From Helicoverpa zea (lineage: Eukaryota; Arthropoda; Insecta; Lepidoptera; Noctuidae): DNA of 64,000 nucleotides. The notes under the pieces were generated by a model that saw nothing but the letters and a program-made list of their open reading frames with translations, made no database searches and was not told the origin of the DNA. Below, in pieces: positions 12,498 to 24,900 of the stretch (position 1 is the first letter of the stretch; the number at the start of each line of letters is the position of its first letter). Location of the stretch: contig NC_061469.1 of assembly GCF_022581195.2 (NCBI RefSeq), positions 5,394,001 through 5,458,000 of the forward strand, in the 5' to 3' direction. A program made the translations under genes and the position numbers.

Positions 12498-12919
12498 ATG
12501 GCTCAAACTCACACGAAGCAATGTCAACTCGATCAAACATACAAACTGGAGAAGAAGTATTTGGAAATGAAACGGATGGTGATGGAAAAGACAGAAGAAT
12601 TGAAACGAAGAGATAAAATAATAGCCTTGCTGGAACATGAGATCGATGAGAAAGATGGAACTATAAGATATCTCAAAAATGAAATAGACAAGTTCAGGCA
12701 AGTCGTGAAGCCTTTGACGAGACAGCTGATAGATAGTCGAAGGAATGGGTTGGAGAATGAGGAAGAATGCTTCGTGATGAAGACACCAGGTATCGAGAAT
12801 ACCAGAGTATACCATGTTGGTGAGCCGAGGCTGAAGAGAACGGCCATATCAGCAGAACCTCTTTCTTCATTAACACAGGGTTATGAAATGAAATTGGTGA
12901 AGATACCGAAAATTCAAAA
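12498..12919 (+). CDS. for: for exon 1: leucine zipper and autoinhibitory N terminus
   Basis: First coding exon of the canonical isoform. I chose the ATG at 12498 (context aaaATGg) because the frame upstream of it holds only a TTG. The exon encodes residues 1-140 plus 2 nt of codon 141. Residues about 16-70 are Lys/Glu-rich with hydrophobic heptads (for example KIIALLEHEIDEKDGTIRYL), the dimerising zipper of PKG I. Near the exon's end LKRTAISAEPL corresponds to the family's pseudosubstrate/autoinhibitory segment. The donor is aaaa|GTGAGT at 12920. The exon ends in phase 2 and joins 16281, giving CAA-AAA-TCG-CGG (Q-K-S-R). Antisense frames here are shadows. Confidence 0.93.
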
Positions 12920-15900
12920 GTGAGTATTAATACCTCGTGCAACGAAGTAATCGTTCTTTGGTGGTTTTCAATAGCAGCTTTTTGAAACGTAGCTTTCTAT
13001 TGATTTTATTATTAGCCACTATCACTGTGACTAATATTTGCGATATATTTAATTAGTTTCAGATCAAGTAGTAAAAATAAAAATGCGATAATTTTTGCGT
13101 GCGTATGCGTTTGGAACATGAGTAGACAAAATACTGGGATAATTACATTTTCGCTGTTCATGATTGTTTGCATTTTCTTACAACTGATAACATGCTCTCA
13201 GAAGAACTTTTGTGCGTGTGAGTTACCTGTTGAATAAAAAGGAACAAAGTTCAAATTCCACATTGCCATTCACAAAGTCCATTGGAGATTACGAGTCCAT
13301 ATGGGTTGCAAAAAGTCACTTATTTAAATCTTTATGTAAATTTTTTAAATAGATAATATTAGCAAGTCATATAGGCACGCTGGAGATAGTCCTGTTTCAA
13401 TATTTTTTGCATAATGCCTGCCGTGGAGGCGCTGTCACTAAGATCGATACAACTGATATAAACATTATTCACAACCTATAAGAAAGCAAAAAACTACTAG
13501 AATACGCTTACAGGTCAATCGCACTAACTACAGAATTCATTTACATTCAACTTTGTAAGTCTATGTCTCATGGTTTTATTCAAAACGTTTTAACAATAAG
13601 TTTCCTATAACGGCGTACGTTGTTCTTTTGCGGGAAAATTGACGTTTGGAACTAAGCATTAATGACCCTATCTAAGGAAAAATATTGAGCTTGAGTTCAT
13701 GTATTACTGAATTTTGTGAACTTGGTAATGTTCATTTGGAGCATCGAAAAATACTAGCAGCTACCGAGCATTTCCAAAAAACAAAAAGCCCATAAAAATA
13801 TCGTGAAAATGATACTTAGTACGTTCTCTTTAGTTATTGATTTTATGAGATCATAAAATGATCATTTTATAAATCGTTGAGAGCCAAATTCGTGATTATT
13901 TGGGTTTGCAAGTGTTACAAAAACATCGTTTAGAGACACATCATTATTATTTTTAGGCTTTAAACAATCTAACAATGTTGTCTTTTGAATACTAATCAAC
14001 TTCATGTTTTCTTTTGCAAATATATTATATTTGCTTTCTTAATTCAAGTCACTTTATTGGTCACGAATAAGTACTTAACGAGTGTGTCTAAACATCAATG
14101 TTTCTTCATCTCACCATCCTCTCACGTTTTGTGTCGACAAATCTCATTTGTCTTACTAACAACCGTGACTTTGTGACCCAACCTAGCTTTAGTATTATCT
14201 GCATCTACTTCAAACATTTCAGCGTTCTTTTTCTGTCTAGTTCTTAGAAAACCTCCATTGTATCTATAAGTAGGAAGTGCATAAATCCGAAGCTTCGTAA
14301 AATTGTTTATTGATTTATGAATACAGAAGCTTTTTCAGTAGAATCCATTGCAAACAGTGCTTCAAACCAATGATGTGCAGGCGATTATTTTGTCGTGCTT
14401 ATCGATACTTAACGTCATCGATCAATCACTCAAGGCATTGATTGAATTTCTTCTCAGTACAGGCATCGCAAGGCACCGTGGCGAGGTCGCCCTGTGTTAG
14501 CTCGAGTGCCTTCGGTGATCCCATTTGGTATAATTACGTTCGAACTTTATGTGACAACTGTCCTCGCCGACGGCTCACTCAATATTAGATCTTTTGAGAG
14601 TAATTTACGAGTGCCTGGTTTGCATTTCGGGTATGCAAGTGCTGCTAGCGAGTTGAAATTATGTTCGCGTTTCGCAAACTGATTGTTGATCTAAAGTGGA
14701 TGGAGGCGTTTCGTCAGAAGTTTCTATACTTAGGTTTCCAGTAAGTCGTAAAGTTGTGCGTGATAAGACTGTTATAACTCTAACTATATTTAAAGTCTTG
14801 GTCGTTTCTTGCCTTGTCACACACATGTTCCTTCCCAGATTTTAATCTCAATAATTTTCCATTTTAAATTCAATTTCCATCCCAATCACTTCAGCATACT
14901 TTTTCATAGTAGTGCATAAGACAGAGTCAGATTTACATTAATCTTAATACATATTAGAATTAGAATACTATTAGGTATACGGATATCATTGCCTCGGGGA
15001 AAGAATAATACTGGTAGTTGATAGTTCTGTCTGGAATAGGTAGTCGTAGATCGGCTGTACGCTAGTTGTCGGTAAGGCACAAGACACAAAGCTTTCCTTA
15101 AATGGAGCTTTATGAGCGATTAACCAGTTTATAGACAACCATTACAGCCATTGTTAGAACATTTCTATGGAATAATATAAGTATTGGATTTTTATTAGAA
15201 TGAATGTGAATTTGTCTGTATTATTGAATATTTTCGGGAGATTCTGTTCTTTGACATAATTATAAATTCGGTAGAAAGATATCTTAATTTTGAAACACCT
15301 CTTGCCATCAATACTTATTATATTTTATAACTATGTTTTGAAAGAAATTGCCATTGCGATTTAAGGTCCATAATATTGCATCACTTTTACACTGTAGCAC
15401 TACATGTAGGTAATTTTATATTTTTGCCGCAGTTGTAGTTCCTACCTATACCTGTAGGTTTTGGTAAATACATATGAAACCATTGGGTAAGTCCCCTAAT
15501 CCGTTATCCACAAATGAACCTGGGAAATTCGTGCTACTTTCACAGTTGTTTTATCAACAGAATATACTATAATTATCTATTGCATAACGTGTTTGAACCG
15601 ATTACGATTGTCTGACCAACAACTAGATAAACGTGATGTCTGTACCTACCTTATTGTTGAATCGACATAAGCTTATCCTTTTTACCTAAATATTAAGTAG
15701 CTATTATGGAATATGAAATGGACTACACTAGAAACTTATACCTTGTCCATACACATTGGCTATAATCTATCTAGGTGGAAGTATTTACCTCAATATTCGG
15801 GTGAGGCCGCGGGATCCAATGAGTCTGATATAAATGTAAAGAGAATATTAAAAGGCAAATTATAATGGAAGTGGCTTTCAGCGTGCCTATTATAAACAAT

Positions 15901-18900
15901 GATAATTTACGTCCTTCCTTCCTAGTGTAGCATTATACTTAGTTTCATGATAGACTAGCCTAGCTATGGTTTATGACACTAATTTTCTATAATAATTTAA
16001 AGGTTATTATCATTAAAGTTGATAGGGCACTTATTGAAATCGCCTTGTACAAAGGCACGGGAAGTTGTTTTCTTTTATAAAATGGGTGTAATGTTATATG
16101 AAATTGATATAGGTGGAACCTATTGTTTAAGTTGCGTTTGCAGCATTGTTAAATATCCAGTTTTATCTAATTCGCCGATTTTTTTTTAATTACTTTGTTC
16201 AATATTCGTCCACAAAAATAATTTAATATTCATTTATTTTGGAATATGTAATCTACAAAGATTTTATTTTTAATTTACAGATCGCGGGAACTGATCAAAG
16301 GTGCAATACTGGACAATGACTTCATGAAGAATCTTGAAATGACGCAGATCCGCGAAATCGTGGACTGCATGTACCCCGTCGAATATGCAGCCGGCAGCCT
16401 TATCATCAAGGAAGGAGATGTTGGCAGCATCGTATACGTTATGGAAGGTATGTCTATATTTTTATCATTTGCTTAAAACACGAAGAAAACAATGAGCAAT
16501 AGGCATGATGACAGTAATCAAAAATCATTAAAATAATATATTTATTAAATTAAACTTGAAGCTTGGAATATAAAACGCGCATTGTTTTCTTTATTAATAA
16601 TGTGATTAATATGTATTTTTATAAAATAAAATTACGAAATAAGGCAATCCGCCATGATATCTTGAACACCAATCAGAGCTCGTGACGTCATTTCTCAAAA
16701 CAACTCGCGCGAAAGCGCGCGAACGTCACATTTCGTTATTGTGAACTTCCACTGCGATCTTTGTTTTTAATTAATTAATTGTTTATAACACGAGTTATGG
16801 AGCCCGGATTTATCAAGGCAAACAGCGCTAATTTGCCTAGAATTGATATCATAATGCTGGGAAAGTTTTTGGCATCAAATCAAGATTTTTGTTCAGCTGA
16901 ATTTAGAAATGTAAAAACTTCCATGTATACTAGTATACTAGTATACTAGTATACTAGTTTAATTAAAACACAATGAGAGATGAAACCTAACCTCGAAATA
17001 GTTATTTACATTATAAACTATGCTAGAATCTAGAGAACTACGTAATAACTTACATCAAAGTGATCTTCACAAAAATAAAGTTGTACCCTGGGCAATATTG
17101 CTTTTGAATCTCGCCTTGCAAGTTTAAGCCACTTGTTTCGTATTTTTTTATTGTGAGGAACGTACACAAATAACTTATCAGGAGTTGTTTTGGATGTGTT
17201 CTTACTTGGTCCCCCAGTGACCCCACAACACCTATGCACTTTCGAATTCATATTTATATACACAAAAAACTTAATTATTGCACGAGCGTTGTTTACTTGC
17301 GTCTTGTAATTTCAGTCGTGACGTCACAAGTGACACCATGACACTGACAAGCGTTTTCGCGCCGGATTCAAAGTGGACAGAGAAAAATGCAATTATTTGA
17401 TAAAAAATCTTCGCATTTTCTTAAAATTAATAATTTTTCATATAAAATAGACGTATACCTACATCATACAAAGGAATTTAAAAATTTGTCATCATGCCTA
17501 TTGTAGTACTATCATATTTAAAATACTTGTTACGCCATCTAGTATGCAATAGTAGAAACTAAATGCTTACTACCATCTAGCGATGAATAGCAGAAGCAGT
17601 AAAACAACCATGCTTTAGCTAGTTCAGGTGTTAAACCACAGATGGCGCGCTTTGGTTAGTTCTTTACTGTATCGATAGATGGCAGTACGGGTAGGTTAAG
17701 GGAGTTTAGTGTTCCTATTCCATAATAGATGGCGTTTCGAAAGGATGTTTGTCGAAAAATAAAATAATCTAATATTTCTTAAAATTGTATTTTTAAGTTT
17801 GTATTATCAATATGAATGACTTTTTATTTGGTAGAAATTGAAGCTCTCTTAGTAAAGATTCAAAGTTACTTATTTTTCAAAGCCTTCGCCAGACAAAATA
17901 GGTACGTACCTACCTATAGGATGAATACGAACATAAACTTTCCACCGTGAGAAAATAGACAGGCAGGTAGCTTTATAATATACCTGCTTACGAGGTCTGG
18001 CAGTCGCTGGCTCTTACTAATTTCCCATATTATTTCATAACCAATATCAATGGTCTTCCATGTTATATCTACTTATTTCTAACATTTTTCTCTCGTCGTC
18101 GTCGTACATCAACGAAATCGATTTCCACTGACACACTATTCTACAAGCAGTTTTCCTTTGCATGTGTCTAATTCACTTAAACATCCTTCGTAAACACACA
18201 TATATCCGGCGAAATCAGCTAACCAGCAGCCTTACCTAGTGTTTAGAAAGAAACGTAGTCATATTCGTCTTGCTATGCTCAGGTGAAGTATACTTTCCCT
18301 AAGCGAGAAAGCGGAAAAGCAGCTAGCGTCGCACCTGCCAGTTTTCCTGCCTAATAGCTTACTGCATGCCTACTTCTGTACAACAGGATACAAAAACTAG
18401 ACATGTTCGTGTTACTATAGTCTCAGGTTTCTCTGTGTTTCTAGACATGACATCATCGGACTTAATTATTTTTCTCTCTAACATATTGGCAGCGTTTTAA
18501 ATGTCTCGGTGGCAATTTTTTTTGGATGCTAAGGAAAATAGATAAGTCGCAAATCGTGTTGTGAAATGAGGAAACTAATAGTAACCTTGAACTTTTATTA
18601 ATCCCCCAGAATAGTTTTTCTATCTACCACAATTTTGAGACGTATCTAAGTATATACATTTTAAAGTCAATTTAAGCCAAGGCTTTCGATATTTTAAATA
18701 TAAACTTTACTCCCTAAAATACTTACTACGGTTCTCAATTCGGACGATTTTATATATTTTAAATGTTTTTTATGTAACACATAATCATTCCGTTAAGTAG
18801 ATATGGTACTTAAGTTCCTAAGTAATATTATACTTACTTCTATACTATTTCAAGCAAATTTTTACCACTGAATATTTCAGTTACCCAATAAAAACTCATA

Positions 18901-21900
18901 AGAACCATACAAAATTGCATCGAGCTCAGTTTTTTCGTCACATAAATGGTTTTGCTACGTCATGTCACGCCGTTGGCGGTCAAACGGTTCACTTTATATC
19001 TGCGAACAGGATCTTAGAACGGTTCAAACAAAAATATATGTATATCTAAATATAATGTAATTTTAACCTTGCATACCCACTTATATATCTTTAAGTAATT
19101 GTATAGCTTAATATTAGCAACCTCGAAATGTTATAATGAAGTTTAAGTATCAAGTATATAACGATCTCACAATTAAATACATAAAGAATTTGTAACATTA
19201 CATTTTATGTAATCGGTGCGGTATATAAGCATTTTTATTACGGTATTGTTGTCTGAATTTTGTGTTCACTTAGATTCGAAATGGAACCTACCTTGTTTTA
19301 TGCTCTTAAAAAATGAAAGATAGTTTTAGTTGAAAAGCGGTCAAGCGCCAATTATTTAGTCCTTCCTTTGACACTCCACATTGAGTTACCAGACACAAGT
19401 TGTGACTGGTAACCCAATGTGGAGTGATGGAATACTTGTGACCCACAAGTATTTTTTTAGAAAAGACGCAAGTTTGAAACTAGCTGCTATCTATAACTTC
19501 ACTATGTTAATACCAAGAGCTTGTTTTTCAACAAATCTACGGAAAATTCCGGGGTCACAGACTAGCCGAATTAATATTATGTTGGCAATTACGTTACACA
19601 CATTAAATACATAATACTCGTATGTACTTTGTGCTCAAAATGTGTAACTGTACTTACGTAATATCACATTTATGATGTAGCAACTGTAATTACATGAGAA
19701 CATGACTATATTTTCCCGTTGGGCTACGCAGATTGTAACTACTAGGTAATATTTTAAAGCTAAAGAGTTTGTTTGTTCGGTTGAACAAGCTAGTAAAAAA
19801 CTTCTTTCAGTATTAAACCAGTCATATATCTAGAAAGTCTATAGGATACTTTTCCGAGTGCAGTACTTACTTTTCACGGGACATGGCAAGGCAGACGTAG
19901 GCAGAGGCTGTGTCTTCAAGACCTAACATTTATTTTGTCACTGTTGTGAAAAAGCTCAGTAATGTCAACTAGACACACGTTCAGAATTTAAGCTGCTACC
20001 GGAAAACTCCTGAAGAAAAATGTGAAATAAATAGTTATGTTTTGGTCGATCGGTATTGAACCACGAGGTTTTGCCTACAATTGCAAGCCCAAATAAAAAA
20101 ATCATAATACCTTTTACTTATTTATCATAAAACGTGATATAAATAGGCTCACAAAAAACGCTTGAGTAACTCACAATAAAGTTTTTTAACACTCAATTTA
20201 AATACTCGCAAAAAATGTTTTGTCCAAATAAATGTGTCTCGTTTCTATGACTCAGTGAAACTTAATAAATAGGACTTTAAAGGTCAAATCAATGAGGGCA
20301 TGCTGTTCATATAAACAAAGTTTACTATAGTTAGAAATATTGTTAGCCTATTATAGTAAAATCCGGCCAAGTCCGAGTAGGACTTAGGAAGGGTCCGTAC
20401 ACTTATCTATTCTATAAAACTGTAAAAAGCAATGGCCTATTTGGACACAAACATCAACCACTAGAATGCAGACGGACAGCAAAGTCTTAGTATAAGGTCC
20501 CGATTTATATTTTGGTCACTGAGCTCTAAAAAATAAAAAAAATCAAGAATGTTTCGGTAGACAAAATAATTTTGATCCCTTAAGGAAAATCGAACATTCG
20601 AGTACGCATCAAATAAAGTTACATAAGAACTATACCAACAGGACATCTACTTGCATTATGTATGCAGGCTGCTGATATACGTTCCAAGCAACGCATCGAT
20701 AAGCACTCACGCAATACAATATCGATTTGACGCAAAAACATAATTATTTGTCTTCTACATCAATACACGAGAAACGATACTGATGAGAATATTGACGTAT
20801 GTTAAATGAAGACCTAGCTATGCCCCGCAGTTTGGTCCCAAAACAATCCCCTTCTTTTCATGCCTGAATATAAGTGAGCTCTTCAAACTTTTATCTCAAT
20901 TGGTTGTCTTTTTACTGTTTAAGAATGAAATACAAACATACTCACATACACACTTGAAAGAACCCGCACACTACTGAATAAGCAGTCGGCCGATTCTCGG
21001 CCCGGGGTTGGCGATGGTTGGATCTGTTTTTAAAGAAAACCTTGAATCCAATCTAAGTTTTCAGTCGGTCTGATGCCGACTAAATATTTTATTGTTGTAA
21101 TGTGCATTCTACCATTCATCTTCTTACTGATTTATGAGCCCAAAAAACTATCGGCCGACTAAAAGTTTGCTGTGTGCGGGTCCTCATAAGTAACTTACCT
21201 ATTTTGCAGTTAGGATAATCTAAATCAAATAGAAAAGCTTTCAAAGATCGTTCAACCGTTTACTGACTGCTGTGAGGTAAACATCTTTCAATAAGTTTAA
21301 ATCATTTTCTAAATGGTACTTAGACTTTTGCGGTTTTAGGGAAAGTGTGAGTACCTTGGCTCTTTTACCAGCATTTGTAATAGGAGGTGGTATTTGTCAA
21401 ATTGGCTAAGGCCTTCTTTAAGACTAGCTGCCGCCTGCAGTTTCACCCGTGTCCCAACGGAACTACTTCCCGCATAAGGTTAAAAAGTAGCTTTTATGTT
21501 AGTCTTGTGGTTAAGGAATATAAATTCCAAGTTTCGTCAAAATCCATCCAGAAGTTTTAGCGTGAAAGGATGACTAATGCACACACATACATTCATCTTC
21601 ACAAACTTTCCTATTTACCTCTATAAAAGTAGCATAGTGCCAGAAAACTTAGAGACTCGATATTTGGCCCTACCCTGGAATGAAGTCTATTTCACTTTGG
21701 AATGATGCTCTTTCTCATAGTGAAAGGTTTTATGGAATTGGTCCAATCGGACTTTTTCTACTACTTATTAACCGCCAAAACTTTACCCTTTAATCATACA
21801 AGTAATTTATTACACTGTGTTAATTTACATTATGATATTACGAAAGAGCAATTTATTTAATAATCTAGTATTAAAATACATTCGAATAACTAAGCGTTTT

Positions 21901-24900
21901 AAGTTTTTACCTATAATTATGTACATATTTACAAACCCTGACATTATAAATGATTTAGGTACATGACAAAATAAGATTAACACTAATTTTGTAGTCAATT
22001 TTATCTAAAATGTTAGTCGTTATTGAATGTCAAAGGAAACAAGGTAAACTTATGAGGATATTTAATATTAATTTATAAATATTCATTCGACTTGAAGTAA
22101 TGAATGTCATTGACGTAACAATTCTGTAATAATTTAGCAAGTTTTATAATTTTTACTAGGAAGGCTAATATTATAAATATTATTTCTATAAATAACAAAC
22201 CATAATACCAATGTCCATGTATTAATTAGTATTTTAATGCAGATATATAAGAAGTAAACAAACCGCAAAAAAGGCTTCGGAAAAACCAAACAATTATAAA
22301 AATAAACTGCCACCATTCTTGGAAATTGCAACAAAAATAGATTTCGCAGAACGGAAACTAGTTAAAACTGAGCAAAAAAAATCGAACTATTACTAGTGTT
22401 GTTACTATTACGAAATGTACAAAAAGTTTCTGACTACATTGTACGGACAATGCGTGATCGGTTCGCGGCCTTGGGAGGCGGAGATCGACATTCGAGACCT
22501 TGCGTACTTTTTGTTGGACATAATGGGTGACGTTGAACGGCCCCCGGCTACTAGTCATGTTCTAAGTGAAAGTAAAGATCACCCGTGTGTAATTTGCTGT
22601 ACGATGTTGATAGACTTCGGTGATCGTGGAATTGTAGGGTGTATTGTAGCCAGTGTAGCGTTAGACAGCACTTCAACTGCAGTTTCATAACGATTTCCAA
22701 AGTTGATGATTGGAAACTGCATTTCCAGTACACGTAATAGACTATAATAGCTACAGAAATATGATTTTAAATAAAATTGCTCTTATTGTAAGTACCGCAT
22801 AGCACACAGATGAATATAATGATAAAGGAACATTAAATAAAGAAAATAATAATACATATGATACGACAAAAGATATGCCAGCCCTGAATTAAAGAGCAAG
22901 TAATGTCTATGATTTACCATAATAGCGGTAGCAAGACTAAGCAAGTATTTGTAGACTAGTTCCTGTATCATGTTTAATGAAGTTGTATATTGTAAAGTGT
23001 AACAAAAGCTATTGAAAACATTGCTAACAATAACAATCTTGTAGGTGGTAATAAAGAAATTGTTACCACTGATGAAGCTCTATAAACTATCAAGATCATC
23101 AATCCAAGTATGAACAGACGCATATCCGATGTTAATAAAAATATTTATAAGAAAATTAAACATCACAGACTATTGTGTTCCGTCGTTGATTGATTTACCG
23201 AAGAGAATAATAGACATTGTTAAAAAAATATTTGATTCAGTGAGATTCTTCGAGATCGACATCAGCTATAGCTGGATTGATGACGTTTATAATAATGACA
23301 AAATGTGTCATATTTAGAGGTATAATTTATGGAGTCCATATAATTTTCTTCATTGTATGACGGACAAGCTAGAATTTTTTATGTTTCACAAAACTTCAAA
23401 AGAGTATCTTGATGTAAATACGCTACGTGCTTACCTAGCATATGCTATAAAGATCAAGCACGTTTGATGTTACACCACCCTTTTTATCCTTGAACAATTG
23501 CGTACAAAGGTATGCAGCTGGCCTATTCTTCTTATTTATTTTACTCGTTTTAGTTTGTCTATTATTTACTTACTAGTATTCAGACGTATCACTTGCTTCA
23601 TGTATTACATGATTATTATTTTTATAAGGACCCTGTTCCAATTCATTGCACCTTTTATCATCTTGATCCAATTATTTTTATATTACTCACGACATGACAT
23701 TTACAACCTCTGATATTATCATCAACTAATGAGTGTTGTGTAAATACATCTTAAATAATTACGCCACAGTTTTTGGACTGATAACAGACCATCTGACCTG
23801 TATTATCTAGTTCATGAATGTTATCAAGCCATTCCGTGTCTTGACTTATCATGTTCTAAAATTATGTTAGCCAAGTGGCCAAGTGTTCAAAGCGACTACA
23901 AAATTTAGAGAAAATATGTTAAAAAGTTTAGAGTGCGTAATTGCAGCATTACGAAATTATAATCTTTTACCAACAAATTGCAGTTACGTCTATTAGAAAG
24001 GGAGATTAGGAAACGTAAGAATTGAGTATAATTTGTATTCTATGACAAAAATGGACATTAATTTCGAAATGAACGCTGCAGCATTTTTAGATAACAACAG
24101 TATTTTTATTAGTATTTTAAAATAAAGACTAATTTATTAACCATTTAAATTATTTAGGTATCTAGTCATCGAAGTCAAGATACATAAGATACAACGCAAT
24201 AAAATGTCCTCTAACGTCTGGAAATAATATGAATAGGATAATATTTTGGATCATGGCGTTGATCACTATTTAATCTGACCATCTATCTACCACAAATCAC
24301 TTCTTTGAAATATCATCCTTGTTTCGTCCACTGGCAATCGCAAATGTACTTATATTGAGTGCGTATAAAATTGTACATATTCCGAAATTTTACGACACTA
24401 GTCGCATCAAAGTGACGCAACAAGCAATTTTCCTTTAAGTTCCACTCGCTTAGGCCTGGTCGTTGGCCAACCCGACCTTAATGTCTCGAAACATTTGAGA
24501 GTATTGTGCGAATTGCCTTAGAATCACGCACGAAGTAATACTAACCCTCCATTACATGTGACAAATTATCTGTTTGATTATTCCGTGAAGCAACGCTTGA
24601 AATGCCGAATGTGGGATTTTGCAACACATTTGCAACAACGTTGCATGCGAAAGTCTGGTCTGTTTCAGGATATTTATTACCTTGTGTAATAACAAAGACC
24701 CTGACTTCTTCATTCAAGATTAATACAAAAGTTGTCACTACGCAGGTATTTATATTTTTTGATGAAACAGCTTTCTTAAGAAGTATGCGTGCCATGTGGT
24801 TTCGATATCATTTTGAGCCTATCAAATCTCGATCAGATTGTTTTAGTTACTCCCCAAAACTTTCAACACAGTATCTGTACGTTAAATGGCTTAAAGAATG

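Larger units (their letters stand above)
16502..17498. mobile_element. 997-bp THAP-type DNA transposon remnant with TA target duplication
   Basis: Perfect 12-bp terminal inverted repeats GGCATGATGACA (16502-16513) and TGTCATCATGCC (17487-17498) are flanked on both sides by TA (16500-16501 and 17499-17500). The interior holds a THAP-domain frame on the minus strand (17054-17251). No transposase catalytic region remains, so it is non-autonomous. THAP domains are known from P-like and ISL2EU/PHIS transposons; the TA duplication would suit the latter better. It sits right after for exon 2. Confidence 0.75.

Noticed and set aside
12441..12942. Three minus-strand open frames of 82-124 codons
   Set aside because: Antisense shadows of for exon 1.
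16925..16957. CRISPR-like or operator repeat
   Set aside because: Plain 8-bp tandem repeat without spacers, inside a transposon remnant in an animal genome.
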